Below the pieces are notes generated by a model. That model saw only the letters and a list, made by a program, of their open reading frames with translations, searched no databases and was not told the DNA's origin. DNA of 64,000 nucleotides. Origin: an uncultured Alistipes sp. GTDB taxonomy: Bacteria; Bacteroidota; Bacteroidia; Bacteroidales; Rikenellaceae. The position numbers were made by a program, and so were the translations under genes. Each line of letters begins with the position of its first letter. Within the stretch, counting starts at the first letter, position 1. Shown here one piece after another: positions 53,220 through 62,430 of this stretch. The stretch lies in contig CAJTIY010000003.1 in assembly GCA_910576555.1 (NCBI GenBank), forward strand, positions 62,001-126,000. Direction: 5' to 3'.

Positions 53220-53278
53220 GTTCCGATCCGGCTCCTGCGGCCGGTCGATCGTTCGTCGCCCGACAAACGACACCCGTT

Positions 53279-55315
53279 ATGGAAAAGAACGCTTCCCGCC
53301 TGCCGATCGTCGCATCGGATGAGTGGTTGCGGCCCGTCGAGGCCGAGATCGTCGGCCGTCACGACCGCTATCTGTCGCAACTCGCCGAGATCGAACGCTC
53401 GGCGGGATCGCTCGTCGACTATGCCAACGGCTACCGTTATTTCGGCTGGCAGTGGGACGATACGCTCGACGGCTGGTGGCTGCGCGAGTGGCTGCCGGGG
53501 GCGCACGACGTCTACGTCTTCGGCGATTTCAACAACTGGCAGCGCACCGAGATCCGCATGCACAAGGATGCCGCAGGAGTCTGGAGCGCCTTTTTCCCCG
53601 CGGCGATGTACCGCGACCGCCTCGTGCATGGTTCGCTCTACAAGCTCCACGTCCACGGCGACAACGGCTGGCACGACCGCATCCCGGCCTATGCCCGGCG
53701 CGTGGTGCAGGACGAGGCGACGAAGAACTACACGGCGCAGCTGTGGATGCCGGCCGAACCGTTCGACTGGCGGGGCGATGCGTTCGATGCGTCGAAGAAC
53801 GGCAGCCTGCTCATCTACGAGGCCCACGTCGGCATGGCGCAGGAGCGCGAGGGGGTGGGCACCTACCGCGAGTTTACCGAAAAGATCCTCCCCGTCATCA
53901 GGCAGGACGGCTACAACGCCGTGCAGCTCATGGCCGTCGCCGAGCATCCCTACTACGGTTCGTTCGGCTACCACGTGTCGAGTTTCTTCGCCCCGACGTC
54001 GCGCTGCGGCACGCCCGAGGAGCTCAAGGAGCTCGTCCGCCGCGCCCACGAACTGGGCATCGCCGTCATCATGGACCTCGTGCACGCCCACTACGTGAAG
54101 AACCTCAACGAGGGCATCAACGAGCTCGACGGCACCGACCGCCACTATTCGCTGCCGGGCGAGGCGGGTTACCAGCCCTACTGGGACTCGAAACTCTTCG
54201 ACTACGGCAAGCGCGAGGTGCGCCACTTCCTGCTCTCGAACGTCAAGTACTGGCTCGACGAGTTCCATTTCGACGGGTTCCGCTTCGATGGCGTGACCTC
54301 TATGATCTACCACCACCACGGCTACGTCGACTTCGACGCCCGCGAGAAGTTCTTCGACGGCGGCGTGAACGAGGATGCCATCACCTACCTGACCCTCGCC
54401 AATCGCCTCGTGCACGACTTCCGCCCCGCGGCGGTGACCATCGCCGAGGACGTGAGCGGTATGCCGGGCATGTGCATCCCGGCGGCCGACGGCGGCATCG
54501 GCTTCGACTACCGCCTCGGCATGGCGATACCCGATTTCTGGATCCGCTATCTGAAGGAGGTACCCGACGAGGAGTGGAACATCTGGGAGATGTGGTCGGT
54601 GATGACCGACCGTCTGCCGTCGGTCAAGACCGTGGCCTATGCCGAGTCGCACGATCAGGCGCTCGTGGGCGACAAGACCATCGCCTTCCGGTTGATGGAC
54701 AAGGAGATGTACTTCCATATGGACCGCGCCTCGGAGAGTCTCGTCGTCGACCGCGGCATGGCGCTCCACATGATGATCCGCCTGATGACGATCGCGACGG
54801 GCGGGCAGGCCTACCTCAACTTCATGGGCAACGAATTCGGACATCCCGAGTGGATCGATTTCCCGCGTGCGGGCAACGACTGGAGCTACGCCCATGCGCG
54901 GCGCCAGTGGTCGCTGGCCGAGAACGGGTTCCTGCGTTACTCGTGGTTGGGCGACTTCGACCGGGCGATGATCCGCCTCGTCCGCAAATACAAGGTGCTG
55001 GAGGACGGTTACGCGTGGAACCTGCAGATGGACGAGCGCAACAAGACGATGGCCTTCTCGCACGGTCGGCTGCTGTTCGTCTTCAACTGGCACCCCGCGG
55101 CGTCGATTCCCGACTACGAGCTCCCCGTGCAGGGGCCGGGCAAGTACGTGCCGATCCTCTCGACCGACGAAAAACGGTTCGGCGGACAGGAGCGGCAGGC
55201 GATGGATGCCGAACACTTCTCGTTCGACGTCGCGGGCGAGGACGGGAAGCCCCATCCCCGCATCCGCATCTACAACACCTCGCGCACGGCCACCGTCTAC
55301 CTGCGGGAGCCGTAG
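53279..55315 (+). CDS. glgB: 1,4-alpha-glucan branching enzyme (GH13)
   Basis: Creates alpha-1,6 branches in glycogen. The 678-residue protein has an N-terminal CBM48-type domain (LPGAHDVYVFGDFNNWQR near residue 73) and the GH13 barrel with VGMAQEREGVGTYREF near 185, DGFRFDGVTSM near 335 (nucleophile Asp), TIAEDVSGMPG near 386 (acid Glu) and AESHDQALVGDKT near 455 (stabilising Asp), then FMGNEFGHPEWIDFPR near 515. It is cytoplasmic and monocistronic, with its own promoter. Together with the GH65 and GH13 genes it suggests glycogen or maltodextrin turnover. Confidence 0.94.
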   Translation: MEKNASRLPIVASDEWLRPVEAEIVGRHDRYLSQLAEIERSAGSLVDYANGYRYFGWQWDDTLDGWWLREWLPGAHDVYVFGDFNNWQRTEIRMHKDAAGVWSAFFPAAMYRDRLVHGSLYKLHVHGDNGWHDRIPAYARRVVQDEATKNYTAQLWMPAEPFDWRGDAFDASKNGSLLIYEAHVGMAQEREGVGTYREFTEKILPVIRQDGYNAVQLMAVAEHPYYGSFGYHVSSFFAPTSRCGTPEELKELVRRAHELGIAVIMDLVHAHYVKNLNEGINELDGTDRHYSLPGEAGYQPYWDSKLFDYGKREVRHFLLSNVKYWLDEFHFDGFRFDGVTSMIYHHHGYVDFDAREKFFDGGVNEDAITYLTLANRLVHDFRPAAVTIAEDVSGMPGMCIPAADGGIGFDYRLGMAIPDFWIRYLKEVPDEEWNIWEMWSVMTDRLPSVKTVAYAESHDQALVGDKTIAFRLMDKEMYFHMDRASESLVVDRGMALHMMIRLMTIATGGQAYLNFMGNEFGHPEWIDFPRAGNDWSYAHARRQWSLAENGFLRYSWLGDFDRAMIRLVRKYKVLEDGYAWNLQMDERNKTMAFSHGRLLFVFNWHPAASIPDYELPVQGPGKYVPILSTDEKRFGGQERQAMDAEHFSFDVAGEDGKPHPRIRIYNTSRTATVYLREP

Positions 55316-55694
55316 CGGAGGGCGCGGCCGCGTTTTCCCGGAATCGGTCGGTTTTTTTCGGACTTTTCGCGGTCCTTTCCCGGTTTGTTCGGCCGTTTTA
55401 GGCCGCGGCGCGTCCGCTCCGGCGATCCGTGATTCCTGCGGGATGCTTCCTCGAGGGGGCATCCCGTTCTCTTTTGCGTCGGGTCGAACGAGTCGGCGGT
55501 TGGCTGCGTTGTCGTGCGGCCGGGCGTGGAAGAGGAGCCTCCGGTCGGGGCAGGAGGGCGGCGGACCATCTGCTACGACGTCGCATCGGGCATCGGCGTT
55601 GTCCGGATCGTCGGAAAACTGCGAAAAACAGAAAACTTTTTTCGTTTCTTAGGTTTTATTCCTATATTTGCGGTCGCAACAAACCGCAGGAATC
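55316..55694. other. Non-coding gap between glgB and the efflux operon
   Basis: About 380 bases. It begins with GC-rich stretches broken by short T-runs, without a convincing terminator stem, and ends in a T-rich segment carrying the promoter for the TetR-type gene. The open frames through it have no recognisable domain. Confidence 0.45.
55673..55680 (+). promoter_or_regulatory. Promoter -7 box for the efflux operon
   Basis: TATATTTG matches TAnnTTTG and lies 14 bases before the TetR-type start codon, inside a slightly longer open frame, which supports ATG at 55695. Confidence 0.6.
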
Positions 55695-56324
55695 ATGACG
55701 CAGGAGGAACGCATAGTGGATCGGGCCATGCAGATGTTCGTGGCGCAGGGCATCAAGTCGGTGCGTATGGACGACATCGCCCGTACGCTCGGAGTCTCGA
55801 AACGCACGCTTTACGAGCTGTTCGGCGACAAGGAGCATCTGCTCTACCTCGCTATGGTGCGTTACTTCGAGGCCAAGCGCGCCGGATGGCAGCGTTTGAG
55901 CGCCGGGGCGCACGACGTGCTCGAACAGCTGTTCATGGTGCTCTGCGACGTGATGGACAGCTCGGAGGAGAGCGCCCGCATGATGGATAACCTACGGAAG
56001 TTCTATCCCGCCGTGCACGACCGTCTTATGCGCGAGGGCACGGAGAACAACCGTCGGGAGCTGCGCAGCATGCTCGAACGCGGGATCGCCGCGGGACTTT
56101 TTACCTCCGGGTTCCACATCGATCTGGCCATCTCGGTACTCTACTACACTGCCTCGGCGCTTCTGAAGCGGGGGGGGGAGCTGCTCCTGCCCGAGGGACT
56201 CTCCGAGCGCGAGGCCTTCGTGCAGATCATCGGCAACTTCTTCCGGGGCATCTCCACGGCCGAGGGCCTCGCCCTGATCGACGATTACCAGCGTCGCTAC
56301 GAGCCGGCGCAGAAACGCAAATAA
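55695..56324 (+). CDS. TetR family transcriptional regulator
   Basis: A 209-residue one-component repressor. The N-terminal TetR DNA-binding domain reads RIVDRAMQMFVAQGIKSVRM, then DDIARTLGVSKRTLYELFGDK (recognition helix near residues 35-47); the C-terminal two thirds are helices with the ligand pocket. It is the first gene of the efflux operon, 16 bases before the TolC-type gene, so it most likely represses its own operon and responds to a pump substrate. The start at 55695 is downstream of the promoter box. Confidence 0.9.
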   Translation: MTQEERIVDRAMQMFVAQGIKSVRMDDIARTLGVSKRTLYELFGDKEHLLYLAMVRYFEAKRAGWQRLSAGAHDVLEQLFMVLCDVMDSSEESARMMDNLRKFYPAVHDRLMREGTENNRRELRSMLERGIAAGLFTSGFHIDLAISVLYYTASALLKRGGELLLPEGLSEREAFVQIIGNFFRGISTAEGLALIDDYQRRYEPAQKRK

Positions 56325-56340
56325 CCGATATCCGAACCAT

Positions 56341-57648
56341 ATGAAAAGAATCATTCTGACCTTCAGCTTCGCCTTCGCGGGGCTCTTCGCGGCGGACGCG
56401 CAGATGCGGCTGACGCTCGACGAGGCGGTCGACATCGCGTTGAGCGAGAATCCGACGGTCAAGGTGGCCGACATGGAGGTCGAGCGCTACGACTACGTGC
56501 GTCGCCAGACGTGGGGCACGCTGCTTCCGCAGCTCTCCGCCTCGGGCAGCTACAGCCGTTCGATCGTCAAGTCGGAGATGCGCGGCGGCATTTCGTTCGG
56601 CGCCGACAACACCTTCGCCGTGCAGGGCGACCTCACGCTGCCGCTCTTTGCGCCGGCCGTCTACCGGACGCTGAAACTCAACGACACGCAGCGTGCGGCG
56701 GCCGTCGAGGCGGCCCGCGCTTCGCGCATCGACCTCGTCGCCGAGGTGAAGAAGGCCTTCTACAACATCCTGCTGGCCGAGCAGTCGCTCGTCGTGCTCC
56801 GCGAGTCGGAGGCCACGGTGCGGCGCACGGTCGACGACACGAAGCTGCAGTACGACAACGGGCTGGCCTCGGAATACGATCTGCTCACTGCCGAGGTGCA
56901 GTTGAGCAACCTGCAGCCGACGATTCTCCAGACGGAGAATTCGATCCGGCTGGCCAAGCTGATGCTCAAGATGTACCTTTCGATTCCCGAGGAGGTCGAC
57001 ATAGAGGTCGAGGGCGAGCTCGATGCGCTCCGCGAGGAGGTGCTCGCCGGCACCGACGGCCTGTCGACCGACGTTTCGGAGAACTCCGGATTGCGGACCC
57101 TCGAACTGCAGCAGGAGCTGCTGCAGCGCCAGCTCCGCACGGCCAATGCGGGGCGTCTTCCCTCGCTGGCTGCCTTCGGCACGGCCACCTACACGGGTAA
57201 CGACATGGAGCCCTTCATGGGCTTGGGCGGCGGCGACAACGCGAAGTATTTCTGGACCCACCCGATCTCGATCGGCGTGCAGCTCTCGGTGCCCATCTTC
57301 GCCGGACTGACGAAGATGAACAAGGCACGCGAGATCAGGAACCAGATCGCGCAGATCTCCCTGCAGCGCACCTACGCCCGCCGTCAGGTCGACGTGCAGG
57401 TCCGCTCGTCGCTCAACGACCTGCTGACGGCACGCGAGACGATGTACGCGCAGGAGCGCACCGTGGAGCAGGCCCGCAAGGCCTACCACATCTCCGACAC
57501 GCGCTACCGGGCGGGTGCCGGCACGATTCTCGAACTCAACACGGCCCAGCTGGCTCGGACGCAGGCCCAGCTCAACTACTCGCAGGCCATCTACGACTAC
57601 CTGACGGCCAAAGCCGAGTACGACCGCATCGTCGGCCGCGAAAAATAA
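56341..57648 (+). CDS. TolC family outer-membrane efflux channel
   Basis: Outer-membrane exit duct of a tripartite efflux pump. The 435-residue protein has a signal peptide (residues 1-21, ending DAQ) and two repeats of the TolC coiled-coil/barrel fold: RLTLDEAVDIALSENPTVKVA near 23 opens the first, the long helices VDDTKLQYDNGLASEYDLLTAEVQL near 163 and ARKAYHISDTRYRAGAGTILELN near 377 end the two halves. Length is normal. It is 16 bases after the TetR gene and 24 before the adaptor gene. Confidence 0.93.
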   Translation: MKRIILTFSFAFAGLFAADAQMRLTLDEAVDIALSENPTVKVADMEVERYDYVRRQTWGTLLPQLSASGSYSRSIVKSEMRGGISFGADNTFAVQGDLTLPLFAPAVYRTLKLNDTQRAAAVEAARASRIDLVAEVKKAFYNILLAEQSLVVLRESEATVRRTVDDTKLQYDNGLASEYDLLTAEVQLSNLQPTILQTENSIRLAKLMLKMYLSIPEEVDIEVEGELDALREEVLAGTDGLSTDVSENSGLRTLELQQELLQRQLRTANAGRLPSLAAFGTATYTGNDMEPFMGLGGGDNAKYFWTHPISIGVQLSVPIFAGLTKMNKAREIRNQIAQISLQRTYARRQVDVQVRSSLNDLLTARETMYAQERTVEQARKAYHISDTRYRAGAGTILELNTAQLARTQAQLNYSQAIYDYLTAKAEYDRIVGREK

Positions 57649-57672
57649 CGAATACGCAAAAAAACGGATACC

Positions 57673-58683
57673 ATGAAAAAAACGATTGTTCTGTCGCTCG
57701 CCGTCGGGCTCCTCGCAGCCTGCGCCGAGCAGAAAACCCAGACTGCCGTGGAGCAGCCGGGCGTGCTGACCAAAGCGGAGCCCGTCGTCGAGGCCACCGT
57801 CGAGCTCACCGAGGTGTTCACCTCCGAGATCGAACCTTACAAGGAGAACGACATCACGCCCGCCGCTTCGGGCGTGCATATCGACCGCATTCTGGTCGAC
57901 GTGGGCGACCGCGTGCAGGCCGGCCAGCTGCTCGTGACGCTCGATCCCACGCAGTACACGCAGCAGCTCGTGCAGCTGAAGAACGCCGAGAGCGACTACA
58001 ACCGCCTGCTGCCCGTCTACGAGGCCGGCGGCATCTCGACTCAGCAGATCGAGCAGGCCAAAGCGCAGCTCGACGTGCTGCGCGAGGTGGTGGCCAACCT
58101 CAAGCGCAACATCGAATACCGCTCGCCGCTCACGGGCGTCGTCACGGCGCGCAACGCCGAGGCGGGCGACCTGCTCGCCGGCCAGCCCATCCTGCACGTC
58201 ATGCAGATCGATCCGCTGAAGGTGATCGTCAACATCTCGGAGCAGTACCTTCCCTTCGTCGAGCAGGGCATGCCCGTCGATCTGAAGGTCGACATCTTCC
58301 CCGACCGCACGTTCGAGGGTCGCGTGTCGCTCATCTACCCGGCGCTCGACCCTGCGACGCGCACGTTCCGCGTCGAGGTGAAGGTCCCCAACGCCGACCG
58401 CACGCTGCGCCCGGGCATGTTCGCCCGCACGACCTTCGACATGGGCCATAAGCAGGGCGTGATGGTGCCCGACGTGGCCGTGCAGAAGCAGGTGGGCACC
58501 GCCGAGCGTTACCTCTATGTCATCGTGGGCGACTCCGTCGCCGAGCGCCGCCGCGTGGAGCTCGGTCGTCAGGTCGGCGACCGCGTCGATATCCTCTCGG
58601 GCGTCGCCCCGGGCGAGCGGGTGGCCGTCACGGCGCTGTCGAAGCTCTACGACGGAGCGAAGGTCGAACTCAAAAGCGAGTAG
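57673..58683 (+). CDS. RND efflux periplasmic adaptor lipoprotein
   Basis: Links the inner-membrane RND pump to the TolC-type channel. The 336-residue lipoprotein has lipobox LLAAC (Cys17), a lipoyl-like half GVHIDRILVDVGDRVQAGQLLVTLD near 73, a short helical hairpin near 100-145, the second lipoyl half YRSPLTGVVTARNAEAGDLLAGQP near 150, and beta-barrel and membrane-proximal domains to the end. The hairpin is shorter than in AcrA. It is followed by the pump gene after 6 bases. Confidence 0.93.
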   Translation: MKKTIVLSLAVGLLAACAEQKTQTAVEQPGVLTKAEPVVEATVELTEVFTSEIEPYKENDITPAASGVHIDRILVDVGDRVQAGQLLVTLDPTQYTQQLVQLKNAESDYNRLLPVYEAGGISTQQIEQAKAQLDVLREVVANLKRNIEYRSPLTGVVTARNAEAGDLLAGQPILHVMQIDPLKVIVNISEQYLPFVEQGMPVDLKVDIFPDRTFEGRVSLIYPALDPATRTFRVEVKVPNADRTLRPGMFARTTFDMGHKQGVMVPDVAVQKQVGTAERYLYVIVGDSVAERRRVELGRQVGDRVDILSGVAPGERVAVTALSKLYDGAKVELKSE

Positions 58684-58689
58684 GCAGCC

Positions 58690-61600
58690 ATGAAAATCTA
58701 CGAAAGCGCGGTGCGCAAACCGATCTCGACGGTGCTGCTGTTCGTCGGCGTCATCGTCTTCGGTCTGTTCTCGCTGATGAATCTGGCCGTCGACCAGTAT
58801 CCCGAGATCGAAATCCCGCAGATTTCGGTCATCACGATGTATCCGGGCGCCAATGCGGCCGACATCGAGACCAACATCACCCGTGTGCTGGAGGATAACC
58901 TCAACACGGTGAACAACCTCAAGAAGCTCACCTCCAAGTCGCAGGACAACGTCTCGATGATCACCGTCGAGTTCGAGTACGGCTCCGACCTCAACGAGGG
59001 GGCCAACGAGATCCGCGACGTGGTGTCGCGCGTGCAGTCGATGCTGCCCGACGACGTGGACTATCCCACGATCTTCAAGTTCTCCACGTCGATGATCCCC
59101 GTCATGATGCTCGCCGTCACGGCCGACGAGAGCTATCCGGCGCTGAACAAGATCCTCGACGACAAGCTCGTCAACGTGCTCAACCGCGTCGACGGCGTGG
59201 GCGCCGTGTCGGTGATCGGCGCTCCCGAACGCGAAGTGCAGGTCAACGTCGACCCGACGAAGCTCGACGCCTACGGCCTCTCGGTCGAGCAGCTGGGACA
59301 GATCATCGCCGCCGAGAACGTCAACATCCCGAGCGGTACGATCGACGTGGGCAACAACACCTTCAACATCAAGGCCGACGGCGAGTTCAAGCTCTCCGAC
59401 GAGCTGCGCCGGGTGGTCGTCTCGAACGCCGGCGGCCGCACGGTGCACCTGACCGACGTGGCCGAGATCCGCGATACGCTCGAGAAGGCGACGATGGACG
59501 AGCGCGTCAACGGCCAGCGGGGCGTGCGCGTGATCTTCCAGAAGCAGTCGGGCGCCAATACGGTGAACATCGTCCACGAAATCCAGTCGCGCCTGCCGGC
59601 GATCCAGAAGTCGCTGCCGAAGGACGTGAAGATGGAGCTCATCTTCGAGGCCTCGGAGGAGATCACCGATGCCATCGGGTCGCTCTCGGAGACGATCATG
59701 TACGCCTTCATCTTCGTGGTGCTCGTCGTGATGGTCTTCCTCGGTCGCTGGCGCGCCACGCTGATCATCTGCATGACGATCCCCGTGTCGCTCATCTGTT
59801 CGTTCATCTACCTGTTCGCCACCGGATCGACGCTCAACATCATCTCGCTCTCGTCGCTCTCGATCGCCATCGGCATGGTCGTCGACGATGCCATCGTGGT
59901 GCTCGAGAACATCACCTCGCACATCGAGCGGGGCTCGAATCCGAAGGAGGCGGCCATCTACGCCACCAACGAGGTGTGGCTGTCGGTCATCGCCACGACG
60001 CTCGTGGTCGTCGCCGTGTTCCTGCCCCTGACGATGGTGCCGGGCATGGCGGGCATCCTCTTCCGCGAGCTGGGCTGGATCGTGACGATCGTGGTCTGCG
60101 TCTCGACGACGGCGGCCATTTCGCTCACGCCGATGATGTCGGCCTACATGCTCAAGCTCGAGGGCGGCGTGCACGACTACAAGGGGCTCGGCGTGGTCTA
60201 CAAGCCGATCGACCGCGCGCTGGCGTGGCTCGACGAGGCCTATGCCCGCATGCTCCACTGGGTGGTCCGCCACCGGCGCATCACCGTCTTTTCGATGATG
60301 GGCATCTTCTTCGTCTCGCTGGGGCTGCTCACGAAGGTTCCGACCGAGTTCTTCCCGCCTTCGGACAACAGCCGTATTTCGGCGATGGTGAAGCTGGAGC
60401 AGAACCTTTCGGTGGAGTACACGTCGCGCATTGCGCGTCAGATCGACAGCATCATCCACCGCGATTTCCCCGAGATCGTGCTGGTCTCGACCTCGGCGGG
60501 CGCCAACTCGTCGGACAACGCCTTCGCGGCGATGCAGACCACCGGTTCGCACATCATCAACTACAACATGCGTCTTTCGAACGTCGCGGAGCGCGAGCGG
60601 TCGATCTACGTCATCTCCGACCTGCTGCGCGAGCAGCTGGACCGGATTCCCGAGGTGCGTCAGTATACGGTGACCCCCGGCGGCATGTCGGGCAGCATGA
60701 GCGGCTCGGCTACGGCCAACATCAAGGTCTTCGGTTACGACATGGATGTGACGAACGCCATCGCCAACGATCTCAAGGAGCGGCTGGCGGCGCTGGAGGG
60801 GACGCGCGACGTGCGCCTCTCACGCGACGACCTGCGCCCGGAGTACAACGTGGTGTTCGATCGCGACAGGTTGTCCTACTACGGCATGAACAGCGCCGCG
60901 GCGTCGCAGGCCGTCCGTAACCGCATCGACGGTCTCACGGCTTCGAAGTACCGCGAGGACGGCGACGAGTACGACATCGTCGTGCGCTATGCCGAACCGT
61001 TCCGCACGCGTGTCGAGGATGTGGAGAACATCACGCTTTATAATGCGCAGGGCCGTCCCGTGAAGCTCAAGGAGGTGGGCGAGGTGCGCGAGGAGTACGC
61101 CGCGCCCGAGATCCAGCGCGAGAACCGCCAGCGCGTCATCACCGTCGAGTCGTCGCTCGGTGCGGGCGTGGCGCTGGGCGACGTGATCGCCGAGATCGAC
61201 CGCATCATCGCCGACTATCCGCTGCCCGACGGCGTCGATCTCGAGATCGGCGGTACGGTGGAGGATCAGGGCGACGCCTTCCGCGACCTGCTGACGCTGT
61301 TCGGACTGATCGTCATCCTCGTCTACATCGTCATGGCCACGCAGTTCGAGTCGCTGAAGTTCCCTTTCATCATCATGTTCACCATTCCGTTCGCCTTCAC
61401 GGGCGTCTTCCTCGCGCTGTGGATGACCTCCACGCCGCTGTCGCTCATAGCCCTGATCGGCGCCATCATGCTGGTGGGCATCGTGACCAAGAACGGTATC
61501 GTGATGGTCGACTACATGAACCTGCTGATCGAACGCGGCTCGGGTGTCTTCGACGCGGTGATCGCCGGCGGCAAGAGCCGTCTGCGTCCGGTGCTGATGA

Positions 61601-61824
61601 CCTCGTTCACGACCATTCTGGGCATGTTGCCGCTGGCGATCGGCACGGGCGCCGGTTCGGAGACGTGGCAGCCGATGGGTATCGCCGTGATCGGTGGTCT
61701 TACCTTCTCGACGATCCTCACGCTCTTCATCGTGCCGGTGCTCTACTCGATCCTCGTCAACCGCGCCCAGCGCAAGGAGCAGGAGCGCAGACAGGCCGAG
61801 GAGGCCGCCGCTGCGGCGCGCTGA
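58690..61824 (+). CDS. RND multidrug efflux pump, AcrB/HAE1 type
   Basis: Proton-driven inner-membrane exporter. The 1044-residue protein has twelve helices in two repeats with large periplasmic loops. Helix 4 carries the paired acidic residues of the proton relay (GMVVDDAIVVLENI, near residues 396-409), and helix 10 carries the matching lysine region (MLVGIVTKNGIVMVDYMN near 925). The Gly-rich MSGSMSGSATANIKVFG segment near 670 lies in the periplasmic porter domain. Substrates cannot be predicted. The basic/Ala-rich C-terminal tail after residue 1020 is cytoplasmic. Confidence 0.95.
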   Translation: MKIYESAVRKPISTVLLFVGVIVFGLFSLMNLAVDQYPEIEIPQISVITMYPGANAADIETNITRVLEDNLNTVNNLKKLTSKSQDNVSMITVEFEYGSDLNEGANEIRDVVSRVQSMLPDDVDYPTIFKFSTSMIPVMMLAVTADESYPALNKILDDKLVNVLNRVDGVGAVSVIGAPEREVQVNVDPTKLDAYGLSVEQLGQIIAAENVNIPSGTIDVGNNTFNIKADGEFKLSDELRRVVVSNAGGRTVHLTDVAEIRDTLEKATMDERVNGQRGVRVIFQKQSGANTVNIVHEIQSRLPAIQKSLPKDVKMELIFEASEEITDAIGSLSETIMYAFIFVVLVVMVFLGRWRATLIICMTIPVSLICSFIYLFATGSTLNIISLSSLSIAIGMVVDDAIVVLENITSHIERGSNPKEAAIYATNEVWLSVIATTLVVVAVFLPLTMVPGMAGILFRELGWIVTIVVCVSTTAAISLTPMMSAYMLKLEGGVHDYKGLGVVYKPIDRALAWLDEAYARMLHWVVRHRRITVFSMMGIFFVSLGLLTKVPTEFFPPSDNSRISAMVKLEQNLSVEYTSRIARQIDSIIHRDFPEIVLVSTSAGANSSDNAFAAMQTTGSHIINYNMRLSNVAERERSIYVISDLLREQLDRIPEVRQYTVTPGGMSGSMSGSATANIKVFGYDMDVTNAIANDLKERLAALEGTRDVRLSRDDLRPEYNVVFDRDRLSYYGMNSAAASQAVRNRIDGLTASKYREDGDEYDIVVRYAEPFRTRVEDVENITLYNAQGRPVKLKEVGEVREEYAAPEIQRENRQRVITVESSLGAGVALGDVIAEIDRIIADYPLPDGVDLEIGGTVEDQGDAFRDLLTLFGLIVILVYIVMATQFESLKFPFIIMFTIPFAFTGVFLALWMTSTPLSLIALIGAIMLVGIVTKNGIVMVDYMNLLIERGSGVFDAVIAGGKSRLRPVLMTSFTTILGMLPLAIGTGAGSETWQPMGIAVIGGLTFSTILTLFIVPVLYSILVNRAQRKEQERRQAEEAAAAAR

Positions 61825-61865
61825 TCGCCGCGGACGGGATTATTCACCTTGAACGAAAAACAACC

Positions 61866-62159
61866 ATGAAAGCAGTATTCATATCCTACAATCAGGCATT
61901 GACCGACCGTGTGAACGCGATCCTCGACGAGCAGGGCATCCGCGGCTTCACGCGCTGGGCACTGACCGAAGGCCGCGGTTCGGTCGACGGCGAACCCCAC
62001 TACGGCACCCATGCGTGGCCTTCGATGAACACCTCGGTGCTGGCCATCGTCGCGGACGCGCAGGTCGCGCCGCTGCTCGAGGCGCTGCGCGCGATGGATG
62101 CCGCGACCAAGATGCAGGGCTCGCGGGCCTTCGTCTGGAACGTGGAGCAGACCATGTAG
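61866..62159 (+). CDS. PII-like small protein in the efflux operon
   Basis: A 97-residue protein resembling PII-like signalling proteins of the DUF3240/P-II superfamily: MKAVFISYNQALTDRVNAILDE gives the first ferredoxin-like strand and helix, GFTRWALTEGRGS follows, and TSVLAIVADAQVAPLLEALRAMDAAT gives the second pair. It lacks the long uridylylated T-loop of classical GlnB. Bacteroidota sometimes carry such genes directly after RND pumps; a regulatory or metal-sensing role is possible but not shown. It is 41 bases after the pump gene and before the operon's terminator. Confidence 0.75.
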   Translation: MKAVFISYNQALTDRVNAILDEQGIRGFTRWALTEGRGSVDGEPHYGTHAWPSMNTSVLAIVADAQVAPLLEALRAMDAATKMQGSRAFVWNVEQTM

Positions 62160-62201
62160 GCGCGGCAATGCGCCGCCGCGGTCCGGAGATCGCCGGATCG
62201 G

Positions 62202-62243
62202 AAAAAGGAGCCGTCGCACATACGCTGCGACGGCTCCTTTTTT
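62202..62243 (+). terminator. Rho-independent terminator of the efflux operon
   Basis: AAAAAGGAGCCGTCGCA (62202-62218) pairs with TGCGACGGCTCCTTTTT (62226-62242) around a 7-base loop, with a run of six T at the end. It lies 42 bases after the PII-like gene. Confidence 0.9.
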
Positions 62244-62408
62244 CGTGCGGGGCGGCAGTGCGGAGGCATATCGTCGCTTCGTTTTTTTGTGCCGGCATCG
62301 CGGCGACGGCGGGGGTGTGGGACGATCCGGATGCCTCCGGACTGCGGCGGAAGTACCGTTCCGTAGCGTTCGGACGGAATCTTCGTCGCAGGCGGAGGCG
62401 GACTCTGT

Positions 62409-62425
62409 TATTTTTGCTATTTTTG
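62409..62425 (+). promoter_or_regulatory. Two overlapping -7-like boxes for the MBL-fold gene
   Basis: TATTTTTG occurs at 62409-62416 and again at 62418-62425, both matching TAnnTTTG. The second is only five bases before the start codon, so the transcript would have a very short or no leader. Confidence 0.5.
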
Positions 62426-62430
62426 CGGGG

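Noticed and set aside
56227..60552. Very long minus-strand open frame (1441 codons) opposite the efflux genes
   Set aside because: It lies antisense to three clearly recognisable genes and its translation is His/Arg/Asp/Leu-rich with no domain. Strong G/C preference at third codon positions removes stops on the opposite strand, so such shadows are expected.
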